Source of the DNA: Gymnogyps californianus
Taxonomy: Eukaryota > Chordata > Aves > Accipitriformes > Cathartidae
Direction: 5' to 3'
DNA length: 64,000 nucleotides
Assembly (NCBI RefSeq): GCF_018139145.2
Contig: NC_059485.1
Coordinates: 16,925,698-16,989,697 of the forward strand
This document shows positions 24,160 through 39,100 of this stretch, piece by piece. Under the pieces are notes generated by a model. The model saw only the letters and a program-made list of their open reading frames with translations. It made no database searches and had not been told where the DNA came from. The number at the start of each line of letters is the position of its first letter. The first letter of the stretch is position 1. The position numbers and the translations under genes were made by a program.

Positions 24160-27100
24160 CTGAGTGAGGAGAAAGGGGTTCAGCCCCAATAATGCCAGCT
24201 CTAGGGTCAGACTAAGAGCCCGGGCAGGGTGCTTGGCCCTGGGGAGAGGGCAGCGTGGGCCAAGGAGACCGTCACCCCCGCCACCCCCTCCTACCCTGGA
24301 CTGACCACAGGAGACAGGGCTGGAGCCCACGAGCTCCATCCCCTCTGCCCCTGCTAAGATGTGGGTTCAGCAAGTGCCAGGGGTGGGACACAGGACACCA
24401 AGGGGACACGCTATCTGCCACCAGCCTGGGAGAAGCCAGCAGGGGCCTGGATGTTCACGGTGCCCACGAGGCAGCGGAGCCCTCACCCAGGAGCCCAGCA
24501 GAAGCCGGTGGGGAGGGCAAGGATTTCTGCTGCCCTGCCTGGGGTCCTGGCACTGGGGAACAGCAGGGACCCCCTGCGGGGTGCAGGGATGGATGGTGCC
24601 AGGAATGGGAACGGAGCCAGGACACGGCCAGCAGTGCAGGCTGGTTGGTTTGCTGCCCCCTCCTTCCCTGCCCCGATGGCCAGGATCAGTCCCATCCCCG
24701 CTCTCTCCTGGCTGCCGGCCTTCCCAGGAGGGGTCCTGCTGCCCCACACAACAGCGATGCGTAAGAAGAACGAGAAGACGTACCAGCTTACTCCTCTATA
24801 CCAATAGAGCAGGAATCGGGACCCAGTGCTGCCCAAGACAGGAGGGAGGAAGGCAGACAGAGAGGGAAGGAGACATTAGAGAGGTACTCAGAACAGACTG
24901 CGACTCTACGGAAGAAAACAGGCTGCAACGACAACAGTCGGGGGTGAGGACAGTGCAGCGTCCCACGGTCACGCTTGCCAGCAAAGCACGGCGCCCCGTG
25001 GCCCTCCCCGCCGCGACACCGCCCCGCGGCAGAGGGGTGCCCGCTGCCCCCCGCGCCGGCTCAGTCTCCCAGAAGCCGGCCCAGATGGTTCCCCTCCCTC
25101 GGCCGAAAGCAGGAGCGTGGTTTGGGGGCAGGCACGGGAAGCCACTGTCACATAAACTGTGCCATCGAGCGGCTGCAGCCCAGAGAGGAGAAAGGAGGGG
25201 AAGGACAGAGACAAAAGGGTGAGGGAGGAGGAGAGAGAAGGGGGGGGCCCAAGTTACCTCTGTGTTAGCCCCCCTCGCCCACAGCTCGCTCTGCCCACCG
25301 GGAGGAAGTTCCTGTCCCATCCCAAGGCTGCAGCACGCCGCCCTGGCTGGGGAGGCTGCCCGCGGTCAGGCACGCAGCCCACAAACCCCCCAGGCCCCTC
25401 GGTGCCTCGAACGGAAGCCGCAAGCGCAGCAGGTCGGCAGCGCACCTCCGACCCCAACGGCGCGGCCATTACCTGGCAGGTAGACGTCTACCGGAGGGTC
25501 GCTCTCCGACTGCGTCAGGCTCCTGTGCTCGCCACAGCTGCCATCCTGCAGGACGTCTTCAACGGAGGGCGGGCGACTACCTAGAACCAGCCGAGAGCAC
25601 AGCTCCTCAGACCCCAGACCAGCTCTGCAGGGGCACGTGGCCAGGAGAACGGGTTGAGATCTTCCATGTGAGGAAGCTCCCCAGGCCCCTGAACCCCGCA
25701 GAGGTCTCGGGAGAGCTGGTCAGACTGGCCCGGGTCACAGTGCCGAAGGGCCGGCTCTGTTCACATGCAGGCTCGTGCCCTAAAACGCACCCAGCACTCC
25801 CATCCCGCCCTGTCCTCATGCCCTCTGGATGCTGACTGAGCACCAGAGACCCATCCCAAAGACATGGAGCACATCCTGCATGCCCAGTACTGCAGCCATG
25901 GTCTCACGAGGACCACAGTGGTGCACGCAGCCATCTCCCCCCTCAGCCATATGAGGAGACAGCCCATGGCATGGACAGCTCTACCTGTGTAGAGCTTACA
26001 GCAAGGAGAGATGCTTGGCAAACAAACCAGGGACATCTGTTGATTTTGTTCACCCACTTCCCAGGAGAGACCAGGGAAGTACCAGGAACCTGGTGAAGCA
26101 CAGCAGCTCAGAGATGGGATTTCAGGGGCTGGGTGTTTCTGAACTCGTATGTCCATTCCCCAGCTGTCCCCGTCCCACCACAGCAGAGCTGGACACCAAG
26201 ACGAGGTCTGGCTGCCCCCAGGCTGAGTGCACACTCACCCTGCTGCAGGGACGAAGACTCCTCGATCTCTTCCCCTGCCACACTCTGTAAAGAAGAATTG
26301 CACAGGTTACTTCTGCAGGCTGGAGGCCCTTGCTGCGCTTGTCTCCTGCTCTGGCATTCCCCAGAGAGCTGCGCTTGGGGCCAGGACTTGTTTCCCAGAG
26401 GGACCAAGGGGCCACGCATCAGTCCTGTGGCACCATGGGCCAGGATGGAGGGGGTTTACAGGCAACAACAGCAGGTGCTGAAAGCCCAGCAAGGACCAGC
26501 TTCCACCCCTGCCCCAAACACTGCTGGGCTCCTCCAAGAAGCTGGGGGAAGGTCAGCTCTGACATGGCTGCAGCCAAGTGGCTTTCCAACCTCCCAGCTC
26601 CCAAAGACGTGTTAGGGGCACAGGGAGCAGCTACGTCCTTCCCCGTGGAGCCTTAAGGGTAAATAAAGGCAGCCGAGACTGTTGGCTCCAGGTTACTTGT
26701 GCTAAGCAGCTCATCTTTACCCTGTCACTGAGAAAGCGATGGCCCTTCACGAGGCACCTCCCGTGTCCCAGAAGCAGCCCCCCCAGAAAAGCTCTGGCTC
26801 AGAGCAGCTCCCCAGCAGATCACAGACTTACTTCTGGAGAGCTGGTCTCTCTCAGGACCAGCTCACCCCCGCTCAGTGCTGGCTGCGAGTCCGAGTCCTC
26901 GGAGAGCTTCTCTTCATCCTCCTCGTGGATCGGGGACGAGGGAGACCGTAGTGTGCTGCGGCAAGAGAAACTCCATTTGCAAGGAGCCGCAGTGCTGCCA
27001 GCACCACAGACCTTGGCGGATTTGGTGGCAGCAGCTCAAGTTGTCACCACCCCTGCCCTGTCCCTCCACCAGCAGCATAAGCCAACGCGCATGAGCAGGA

Positions 27101-30100
27101 GCTCCAACTATTAAGCTAAATTCACCAGGACCTCCAGTATCAGCTAGACGGAGAACTGCAGCAGCAGCAGCCTTTCTGGGGCAGAGCCAAGCGGTGCGGA
27201 GCTCCGGCACAGTAACGCAACTTGGACAAATCTGCCTTTGCATGGAAAGCAAGAGGCCCAGGTCCCACACTGCTCCTCACACCTTCAGGGCCTCCCTTCA
27301 CATAGGGAAATGTGGAATGGAGGACAGTGAGGAGTGCCAGGAACAAACCCAGTGTGACCCCATCTGGACGGCCCCGCAAGGGACACGTGAAGGGCACCTG
27401 CAGTGGGCTGCCCACTCCACAGCATCCACACCTACATGCTCCATCACAAGGCCAACAGAGGAGGCTTCAGACTACAACTAAAGGATCTCAGTCAGCATTT
27501 TGTGCTCTGAAATTCAGGTCACTTCTCTCCCCATTCTTTTGCTCCTGGCATACTCCATGGAAAGCTGAAATCCAACAAGGTTTGGATGTCAAATGCAAAC
27601 TGAGGCACTAACTGCATTGGAAAGGAGACATTTCCATCCAAAGTCTGGATTAAATTCTCCTTGTTAAAAATCCTCTTTCTTTTGGTGACAAAGCCAGCCC
27701 TTAGGAGACATAAGCTGGTAACCTCAGGCTGAACACAAGGGCGATGTCCCAATTCTCTCACTGGCATAAGTACCTGCTGGCCTCCTAAAATTCTGAGTTG
27801 GCAGTGCTACCAGTGATGGGACCAGCCAGAGCCCTCTCCTGGCACCCAGTGCGGGTGGCCACAAGCCCTCAGGGCTTGCAAGAGGAGTGGACCTCTCCCC
27901 ATCCCCATGCTGACCTATCTGGAGACTTGCTCCGCTTGCCCTTTTGGTGGCTGCTCTCCACGGCTCTGTCCATCCCAACAAGCGGTCGGCTCGCAGGCGG
28001 CATCCCATCCACCACACCAGAGTAGTTGATTTCTTCATACAGAGGAGCTGACGGGATGGAGGGGGAAACAGAGCGAAGGCCATTCAGCGCTTCCAGCAAG
28101 GAAATGGGCTCATAGCCCGGAGGGATGTTGTCAGAGCTCTGTGGGTGAGAAAGAGAGGGGCACTTTAAGAAACCCTCACCAGGCTGGAAGCCCCCCTAGA
28201 AAGGGGAGGCCCCGCTGCAACCCAGCCCAGCCCTGCACCTCCCACACTGCGCTCCCAGGCAGCCCATCCCCACAGCCACCTCTCCAGAGAGCCTCAGCCT
28301 CCTTCCCCTGCAACTGCCACACACTCCCCTTTGGGTTATAACGCTGATGGCGCTCCAGGCAAGTTCCCAGAGCAATGCTTGAGAGACTGGGAGTCTCAGC
28401 AAGCTGGAACACGGCTCGGCAGCCCCCCGCCATACTTTCAAGAGCTGGGCAAGGAGGGTGAGAAAGCAGGTTCCTAACAAAGCTGTTATAAAATACGTTT
28501 GGATTTTTTCTCCTAAAAGTTCCTGCAATGGTTCAGAGACCCTTCCAGCTCAATAAGCACCCCACTTTTACTTCCAGCCCTGGTACACGCAGCTGTTTCA
28601 CAGCACCACCAGTGTCACTAAGAGAGAATCGAAGGAGGGGAGTACATTGTGCATCAGCTGAGAGCTGGTCCTCGGAGCCTACACCGCTTCCACTTCTCCC
28701 ATGGTCTTGGTCCTCTCAGCTGCTAACGCTGGCTCTCTGCACAATCGCCTCTGCTAAAAAGTAGGAAAGGGATCACAGAACCACTGACTCCGTAAGGGAA
28801 GAGGGCAAAACTACACCAATTCCCATTCCCTCTGTAACTCACTAAGCCGCCAGTCAAAGGAGCCCTTGCAAAGCCATTAAACCAACACTGGTTTAACTCC
28901 AAAAATCCTCCTGATCATAAAGACCCTGTGGACTCAGAGACAAACGGGGTTTACGCTGCAACCCAGCAGGCCATAGACAGCTCAGCCCAGCCTGCTGCAA
29001 ACAAAGAGGCAAGACTGCAGCAGTCCAGGCTTACATTAAATTGAGCTGTTTCAGCCCTGTATCCTCAGGGAGATGGTTCTATGTTGTACCTAAGATGGCG
29101 TGTTGCTGCTAAGCCTGGCCATGAACTCCTGTAGCTTCTCTGTGCCTGATCTCCCAGTCACACAGCTGCAGATGAGCCTGCCCAGCAACCTGTTCCAACA
29201 CAGCCATTAATTTGGTGTGAGTTGATTGCTGAACTGACTCACTTGTGGTCACAGAAGGAGCTAGATCTGACGGGGGAGGAAAGAACGAGTGGCACCTGGG
29301 GTCAAGCATCAACCCACATCCCCCAAGTATTGGTCTTGTGATGGTTATGAGCTTGCGCTGAAGACCACAGCTGGTGATTGCAAGATAACCAAGTCAGCTG
29401 AACAAGGAATCGGTTCACAGTTGCTGCCACCTGTAGGCGGTGAGGCCAAAAGTCATCTCCACGAAAACTGCATTTCCAGACAGCAGCTTGGAGGTGCTAT
29501 TTTGTGGACAGAAAAGTCAGGGAGACAAAAGCCCCTGGCTCGTGTTTGGGACGTTTTCTCCTGGCTGTGTAGACCAAGGCCTGAGGGTTCAAAGGCTGCT
29601 CATTTTGGTTCGCTGTGGTGAAAGCTCAGGTTCTGCAGCACAGCTCTGAGGCTGGAGGAGGATTTCTCAGCCAATGGCTACCAGACCCTCCTCGCTGCAA
29701 GTTACTGAGCTTTCAAACAACCCTAAGAGACACCGCTCTCTCCTGGGACCACCTACCACTACACCACCCATAGAGCCCACTGCTCCAGCAGGAGTACTGC
29801 TAGTTGCTGTAGGAGGCTTGCAGAGAGCCAGGGTCATGCCAAGCTTGCAATAGCCTCATTACCTGAACCCAGCCTCAGGTTTTCTCCAGACCTGACAAGC
29901 ACAGCAAGCCACATGCCTCGTAAGGCCAAGCATCTAGGCCAGCTTGAGCAAAAGAAGACTGCAGCCTCCTTGATACCAATGACAACTGTAGCTGCATTTG
30001 ATGGGAGTACACAAAGAGGGCACAAACAGACCCTTCCTGGCCTGGGGGCCTCCCTCACCTTTCCCCTTCCCGGCTCCTGGTCCCCCACAATTGCCATTCA

Positions 30101-33100
30101 TGCTGTCCCCAGCACGGCGTTCCAGTTACACACTCTGACATCAACTCAGAGAGTCCCCAACAAAACAAGCTCCATCCTTCCTGTTTCTGTAAAAGCAAAA
30201 GAGCCCTTTGCAGCCAGCGTTCCTGAATGCAAGACCTGCTCCAACTGTGCCTACTTGTCTACCTCTATATCCCAGCACCGGGGTGGAAACCACAAGATGT
30301 GCCCTTGCCAAACTGCCAAGGGGATGAGACAAGTGCAAGGAAGCTTTTGGGTAAGCCAAGGGGACAGCAGCTTGCCCACAGTCCTACAAAGCTACGAAAA
30401 CGTCTTGGCCAGGAACTATAAAGCAGCCAGGCTCAGGACCTGGGGACAGTCCCTGAGAGTCAGCGTCAGACCCCTGTGGCAAGCTGCTTCCATCTTGCTT
30501 ATTCCTCCGCACGCAAACCAGGGAGGTTAGTGATCGTCCGTGCAGGGTGTGAGCGTCTCACCGCTAACGTGGAGGCAGTACACGGAGTGTCGCAGCCTGT
30601 GCAGGGGCACAAGTCAAACCCAGTGTGTTAGCAAGCCCTCGCATGTGTAACACTTCCACGTGCTAGTGACACCACTGGCAAAGAACTGCTGTAGGAGCAA
30701 ATACAATCACGTCCACTTACTGTTTCCCTTCTAGGTTTCCTGCTGGGCAGGGAGACAGTGCTCACTTTAAGGGGTTTAAAGGGACACTGTCAAGAGAAAA
30801 CCATGTTTTAAAGAAGTTGTTTCTTGAGGTTAGTGACATGAAGAGACACACAGCATCTCCTCACCTCGCTCCAGGTGATAGCACCTGCTTCCTCTACACA
30901 CCATGCTCTGGTTCACAACAACCCTCGGGGTTTCTCCCCTGCCCTATTTCTTAGCCCCAGTTGAAGGCAGCAGGGCTACAGTGCTGCAGAGGACACATGG
31001 ATAAAACCAGGCTTTTTCTGTGACAGTATCTTTCTCTTCCCATGAAAGTCTGTAAGATGATCGAGATGCAGATCTCCCTCTCCTCACTCTGATCTCGCGT
31101 GTCTCGCCAGAGCCAGCTGTGCAACAGCACTGCTCAGGCAATGAGCTGCTGCCCTCACCGCACCAGGGACGTGCGACCAGGCCCCGAGGCCACCAGCACC
31201 ACACTTTCCATCCCACGCTCGCTCAGCTGCCTGCCAAGACCCCGATCACTCAGGGAGGCTGGCACAAAGAGGCCTTTCTGCTACCATGCTAGGAACCCCG
31301 ATGCCAAGGGCATTTCATCAGAGCGTGCTGCCACACAGATGTGTGAGCAAGTCAAACTGTAACCTCCATCATTTTCCCAGCTCCCACCCTGTCATGCCCA
31401 GAGTCTGCCACTTTTCTGCTGGTACAGGTCCCAAGAAACCTTCTCAGACTGAGGTTTCTGTGGATTTGTTTTGTCCAAAAGACAGGAGGGCACTTAGCTA
31501 AAACCAGTCGTATTACTAATCAACGAGAGGAGAGATCCTAGCTGTCTAGCAGGGTTGACAAGAGAGGCTGCACCGCTCAGGAAGACCTCCGTCCAAGGCC
31601 TGAGCGCACCTCCTGAGGTCCCAGGGATGCCAGCCATCAGGCCAAGCAACTCGTGCACGCACAAGCTGCCCGCTCAGGCTGAGACCAGCACCCAGGCTTT
31701 GTACACAGGGTTGTGAGGTACTTACAGAGTGCTCGTCATGGTCAACACTCTGTGCCAAGACAGGGCTGAACGACACCGGCGACAGAGCCCCTGGCTTCTT
31801 CCTCACAGCCCGGATCTGCAGCAGGGCACGGAAGGCTAGGAGAGAACAGTAGGCAGGTGACCGCACGGCCAAGCAGGACCAGGCCATGCCAGATGCATGC
31901 CAGAGCTCCTTGGCTTGCCACAGACACACCGTCGGCATGGGGAAGCTCCCCGTGTGCATGGGGAGCAGGACCATGGGGCACACCAAAGCCAAGTGCTGTG
32001 GTCTGGCTTCTAGTCAATTGATCTAGACAGGGAAGAGATCTGCTGGCCAAAAAAGTGTGGGTACACGCAGCCCTTGTGGAGAACAGGCACTGCCTGCCCC
32101 AGTACAGTCATGCACGGAGGTGCTTGAGGCCTGATACTGTACAACACAGTAAGAAAAACATGAGCTCGGCCTTGGGCACTGCACTGCAAGCTACAGAATG
32201 GGGGCGGGGAGGGCTCATGTAAAACCACTTTGGGTTCATTCAGACCCCACAAGTCTCAGCCCTGAGGTCCAGCTGGCACTGGAGGCATCGCGCCTGCCAT
32301 CGGCTGCTCACCCACCAGCCAGTGCTACGGTGGTGAGAGGCTCTGCAATAGCTGTGAACCCAGCCAGAGGGTTAGTGGCTATACTCCTGTCTCCAGCACA
32401 GCGATCCCTTGGTCCTCCCACCACAACAGCTTTGATCTCCACTCCCTGCCCACAGTCCCATTTTCTATCTGCAGATCTTTAATATTGCTAGTTTCTCTGT
32501 GCCAAGGGCGCATATGAACAAGCCAGACATCTGTTCTGATGCAGCTGTAAGAACTTGCTCACACATAAGGAAAAGCCCAGGCATTTCGCTAGTTCTTGTT
32601 GCACCCAGCTGCTTGCAAGATCAGCCTAGAGCCAGAGGACAGAGGTGCAGATCTATCCTTGCTGCCTCTGCACTCCCCATAAGCAGATTCCCTGGAAGTC
32701 TGACATGGGGGCACTTTCCAAACAAATACAACCTACTCTGCTGCAGCATGCAGATGAGATAATGCTGTTCCTGTGTTTTAAGTTGTGCTACTTATAGTCA
32801 AAGCTGTCTTGCACTTCCTCTGATAAGATCTTGCTTTTGGTTACTGCATCTTTGCCAAGTTTCAACTGCTTAGACTTAATTTCTCAGGCCAAACATCTGT
32901 CTTAGGCTCTTTTTTCTTTTCCTGAGAAGTATCAATTAGAAACAAATACCTCAGAGACCAAGCACAGGGTAAAACACATGATCTGTCTATTCCAGCAAAA
33001 ACACAGGCATTTTCTCAAGAGATTCCTATGCCTCTGCGCTTTTGAGAAAAGACATGGAATTCAGCAAGTGCTGCTGGAGTGTCAGAATGGGTATTTCATT

Positions 33101-36100
33101 TTTTCCATCTTTTGCAAGCTGAGCAATGCTGAGCAGATCCTCCTAACTCTCCTGGCAAAGCAAAGGACTCCAAATTGACTGTTATCTCCTCTCTGCCTCC
33201 CTGGTGAAGTCAAAGTAAGGTTGTCGGGGGGGGGGAGCGGGAAATGAAGCAAAATACTTGGACAGCCCTCCAGTGGGGCTAGCTGCTGTCTCGGCCAGAT
33301 ACCCTCAGGATAAAGCTTCTACATCCCCTCCTTTGGGGGATTTTCCATCATCTTCACCAAAACACAAGAAGAGCCTACATGGCACGGCTCAGAGCACCTG
33401 CACCTTCAGATCCACCCCAGGGAGAAGGGCAGGAGAGGCAAGTGGCCAGGGAGGCATTGGACAAAGGGCCATTCTCCCATGTGCTCTCCTCCTTCCCTGT
33501 TGGAGGACAGTTATTTCAGGTGCCAGGAATCTCCAGAAGCCAGTGAGAGCAGCAGCATGTTTGATGCTGAGCCTTGGGGTGGGGTATATAAAATAAACGC
33601 TCCCTCTCACAGCCTGTACTGACTTAACAGGAGCCTAGGAGGGAGAAAGATGCCCTTGCTTCCTGGGCACATACTCACGCAGCCTGCAGATGGGGCAGTT
33701 GTTGGCCTGGTAGCGCAGGGTGTCAGCACAGGAATTGCACAGACAGAGGTGTCTGCAGGGCAGAATGAGGGTGTCACGGAGGTCCGACAGGCAAACCACA
33801 CACTCGTTGCTGTTGTCGCTGTTCTCGTCATCTGAAGGCTGCAATGAGAGGCAAGATGTTGGCATGCGAATGGTAAGGGCCACGCCGAACTGCCAAGGGA
33901 CTCTGGAGCCTGGGGAAATTTCGCACCCAAAAATCTGCGAGAGAGCTGGCATCCTCCTTCCGCAGCTCTCAAGCAGGGGTTTCTCAAGGAGAGCAAGCCC
34001 CAACCCACACAGCCCTGCTACGGACACTCCTTCCTCTCGGGGCTCTGCTCCAAGCTCACTAAAGGCCCGAGACCAGGGCACTGTACTGTGAATTCACAGC
34101 ATAGCTGTCCTCCCCCAGAGCTAGGCTGTGTGCAGAGGAGAGCCCCTTTGGGGTAGGGATCCCCTTGGCTGAGAGGGACCAAGAACAAGCTCCTGCCTGC
34201 TAGCCTGGTGGCTCCCAGGGTCAGCAGGGAAGCAGGCTCTTTGGCAGTCCAGCCTTTCTGCCCCATGTCCGCAGAGGGAGAGCAGCCCCAAAAGGAGCTG
34301 CTTGCTGACTGGGGCAGGCAGCAGGTCAGGCTGCCCCCGGGCTGGACAGGAGGAGGCACTCCAGCCATGTCTAGCCCAGTTTCCACAGGTCCTCTGAATA
34401 AGTGATGGAATGAATGGTTCTCCTGCCACAGCATCTTCACCAGTCTCCTGTGCTGGCACAAACTTCGATGCAGCTGCAGGAGAACCAGCCTGGGATGCTC
34501 ACCTGCTCACAGCTACCCTGGTAAAAAGGTCAGTGTGAACCCATGAACGTGCATCACACTAGTCTTTCAGTCACTCAGAGCCCCGCAAATTGGATTACAG
34601 CCACCGAGCAAGCTGTTGCTGGGAGGAGAAACCCACTCTCCAACCACAAGAGCTCTCTTCACTGACACCCGAGAACCCCCCAGTCTCCCCACCGATGCCA
34701 CAGAAGTTATGCCAGAGCCCACCAAACTGATGACCCAGCATGGGCCACCTTCCCCCTTCGCCTGGTCCCACTTCACGAGGCCCCTTTGGTCACCAGGGCT
34801 AACACATGTTAGACCACGGGCAACCTTGGTGTAAACAGCAATATACAGCATCTGCTGCTGCCACATCCACACCCAGCCTGCTGACTCTGCCAACAAAAGG
34901 CTGCAAGCCTGTCTGCCCCGTCACATGCACTCCTCATCTATTTTGGGAGGTAGGAAGGGCAAGCTTTTTGCTTTCCCATTCATACGGTTTGCTAAGTATA
35001 CTAGGAAGAACAAAAATGGCCCCAGGCCACTTGTTTGATGGGTCACAAATGTATGATTGCTGGATCGGGTCAAGAGAATTATCACAAGACCCTGGAGGAC
35101 CCAAACAGAAGCCTTCAACCCTCTTAAATAGATCCTGTGCAAGAAAAACCTTTGAAAAGACTTCTCCCTCCTGCCTCTTCAGGTGCTACCTTTTGGCACA
35201 GGCAGATCGAGATCACAGGATGCTTTGGGCAGGACACTGCATTGCTTGGAGAGGAAATCCTGCTTGTCTTGCTCTGTGGCTACTCCTCTGAAAATCATGC
35301 ACTACACACATGAGAGCGGTCTGATCCTGAGGCCAGCACTTGGTACACTCTGCAGCCCAGGTGGCAGCAAAGGGCAGCTCTACATAAGGCTAAAGCAAGC
35401 ATAAAGCGGTCATGTAATCTGCATGGGGCTGTGCAGCAAGCTGGGATTCAGCAGAAGCTCCTGCCTAAAGATGGGCAATGTTTCTGCTTACGGCATTTGC
35501 ATATACATCCCTTAGTGATGCTGTGCTCCCTCTTGCTGGGGAATGCAGGCTGCTCTCCAGACGCTGGCAAGCCCTAGAGAGCTCAGTTCCCTGCAACGCT
35601 TCAGGAACATGCAGACCCCTCCCAAACAGGAGAATGCGAAGGAGCCACAGGAGCAAAGCACAGACACCAGGCACGACTGCCTTGACTGCAGAGAGGCAGC
35701 GACACTGGCCCATGACTGTCTCTACAAGCCCTAAAAATCAGTGCTCTGAAACACCCACGGGGCACTGATGCCCTTCTCTCCCAGCAATCCCAGCCCCAGG
35801 GAACATCCTCAAGAGTCTCATGCTATCTAAAATTATGTCAGCACAACTCCACTGACGTTTTGGGCCTTACAACAGTGAGGACCTGCCATCCCTGGGCTTC
35901 TTCAGTGCCTGCAGGAATGACACAGACTTGACAGTCATTCTGGGAAGCACCTCCACGTTGCCCGGCCAAGCCCCATAGTTAAGCTCAAAAGCAGAAGGTG
36001 CAGGCTGGAAACCCACAGCTCAGGGAGCAGGAGCCTCATGAGCACCTTTACCTTGGTCTCTTGGTTGTTTTTGTTCTCGATGCCGTAGATCTCCTGAAGC

Positions 36101-39100
36101 AGATAGCTCACTCGGTCAACCTAGGGAAGAAGACAACGGTTGGAGTGTCAGCTGCTCTGTCATTGCTGTTTCGTGATCACCACCCCTCCCTCTCTCTGTC
36201 AAAATGTCCACGTTACACCCACAACAGCCAGCTCCCCTATAGCTACACAAAAAAGTTAACAGAAACAAATATCGCAAAGGATAGGTGGGAGAACGAGTCT
36301 CTCCTTGCTCAAAAAGTGGTGCCCATCCTGTCTGGTCTAAGCAGGGAGCCCAACTGGCCACTTTTGTCACTACCAAAATCATCTAAAAAACAAGTACTCT
36401 GCTTGTCTCAGAGATCAAGAGGAACATGCACCCATAGCCCAAACAACAGCCTTCCACAGTCCTTTCCTTCTGTGAAGTACTGCTTAACTTTAACCAAGAT
36501 AAACTTCCACCCATCTTTGTAACCTCAGCGGAGGTGCTGTGCCAACAGCTCGTGACTGGCACATCAATGGCTGCACATCACTGCCCTGTTCATCACCCAG
36601 GAGCATAAGGTCAAGCTACTGAAGACAAACTATCTCCCTTAGCATCAGAAGCACTCGAGGGACAACCCTACATTAGTGCAGTGTCATTTATTACCAGCCC
36701 CAGGCCCTTGGTGGCATCTCTAAATTGGGGTGTGTGGTGGCAGAAAGTGCTCTAGGCACAGGTGGAAGTTGCTCACAGCCCCAAACCTGGGACATACTCC
36801 CCCAAGCCATGCCTTTGTGCAAACGCTGGCAGCTGCCTGCAAACTCCCCCAAGCAGCTGAATTAAAGCACTGAGGCAAGAAAGGCTGACGGGTCAAGTCC
36901 CAGCAAGACAAGCCCCCTCTGCACTGTGGGGTGTTCTCCCCTGTTCCCTAGCTTCGCCAGCAAGTACAGCACAAGACTCTTACAGCTGTGAGGAGCAGCC
37001 TCTACAAGGATGCACAAAGGTACTGGTCCCCCGAGATTTGGTGCTACACAGTAGCTTCCCCAGAGCAGGCCGTGCTCCTCCACACAAAACCCCACAACAG
37101 ATAAAATGGTGAAGGGGTTGCAAGGTATCAAACTGACACATCTTGCAAATAGGGGAAGGAAACGCTTTCCTGCCGTCTCCAGTAACTGTCCAGTTGACAC
37201 CATGCAGTGAAGCCAAGCCACTGGGAATCCAGTGCTTCAACAGCTCGTCAACCCCAGGGCTTTTGGCATTTCCATGTGTAATTGGCCTCTCTCCTCTCCT
37301 TTTGTCAAGCCAGGTGCTCAGAAGAGCAATGGCTTTGCCACGGGATTTCAGTGCTGCAGAAGACGTCACACACCAACATGGGGGCAGGAGCTAGCTATAT
37401 CCAGTCTGTTTGCCAGTTCAGAAACACTCTGAGCTGGGAGGCAGCAGCTTTAACAAACTAATTCCAGAGTCTCCCCGTTTAACTCGGCATGCAGCTTACA
37501 GACAATCTGTTCTAGGCCTGCATTTCACGGCAATGAGGTCAGCTGTTGGACTGCTGAGCAAAATCCTCTGCAGCGGCTCACAACTCACCCAGGAAGTTTG
37601 GGAACAATTATGTGGGAGATGTCCTTTTGTAACTTGACATTTCAAAGAGAGTCTTGTTACAGCATCCTGACTCCTTGGAGGATCATGATGAGCAACAGTG
37701 AGCGCAGAAGTGGTCAGCTCAAAGCAAAGAAGAGGTCAGGAAGAGACCAAAGCCTCTGCAGGAGTCTGCGTTCATTTTAACTGCTTGCCTCTAAAAACCC
37801 CGAGAAGCTCATGTCCCAGTCAGAAAAGGGTGAGCAGTGCAATATGGCTCTTTCTAGAAAGATCTCTAGGTTTTAAAAGAGTAGGAGTAAATAAGAAGGA
37901 GTAGGTGATTGTACACAATGCAGTCCTTCACCTTCACACTTCTCCAACCCATCCCGCACCACATCATTCTTCCAAAGACTTCTGTTGCTATATACAGCCT
38001 CAGCTGATGCACACAGGAGACACCGGCCAAGTCCAGGTCATGTTTTTCTGCTGATCCATCTGTTTGTATTCATCCATGTTGAATTTCTTTAAACAGGTTG
38101 GTACGTACGTTATAACTGATCTCAGCTGGGAGAACAAAGCAGTTCAGCTCATTAGCTGCTGCTTCCTGCTCCCAAAGAGCTTTAGAGATCAATGCACACA
38201 AAAGGTACCCTGCAATCCTGGCAATGGCAAGGAGGGGAAGGCAAAAGAAAAGCAGTGATGGGGAAGAATGTACAATGTTATATAGATGGTTTACTCCAGA
38301 CATATACTCTGTACCTCTCCTCTATGCTCTTATGGGTGCAGATGCTATCTCAGTTTCAGTGGTACTGTGTGTTCTTCTAGCAAGAGCCTCCTTCTATTTT
38401 AAAAGCCATAGGAGAGAACATATAAGCATTGCATTTTACAAACTGCCAATAAAAAACAAAGTACCCACAACCAAACACTGAGTGGGAAGGTTACACGCTC
38501 TGCCAGTAAAGACAGACAAGCACACACTGTTTCACTGCAGGAGTCAGCTAACCATACTGGTAGGGTGGGGACTTCCCTAGAGAGCACTTCCAGCAAGACA
38601 GCCCTCCATTTGGGGAGTCCGGAGCGCTAACGGAGAATGGTACACACACTGCATTAGTGTGCACAGTAACCCAACACCGACCCAGAGAGCTCACAGCCAT
38701 GTAAGCACTGTTTAAAAAAAATTTTTTTTTTAAATCCCCCCAAAAACCCACAAGCAAGATAAATGAGTCGCTTTTCATCAGCTCACGAATGCTCTTCTCT
38801 GATCAGAAGAATATGCAAGAAAGAGGCACGGCTGGCTTCACACTGCCCTGCTCCCTCAGCGCTCAGGCAGCCTCTTCCAGCACAGCACACAAGCTCTCCC
38901 TTCAGAGGCATGGCTTTTCTGGATGTTCTCACTACAAACCTGCCTTTGCACGCTCGATAGACTCCCTTCCAAAACAGTCTCTGTCTGTCTCCATTAAAAA
39001 TACTTGTGGGACCCAGATCGATCAACTAGCCAGGAGATCATGCTGCAACACAGCCAAGTCAAGCACCAAGGAAGGGAGGGGAGTGCAGGTCAGTCCAGGA

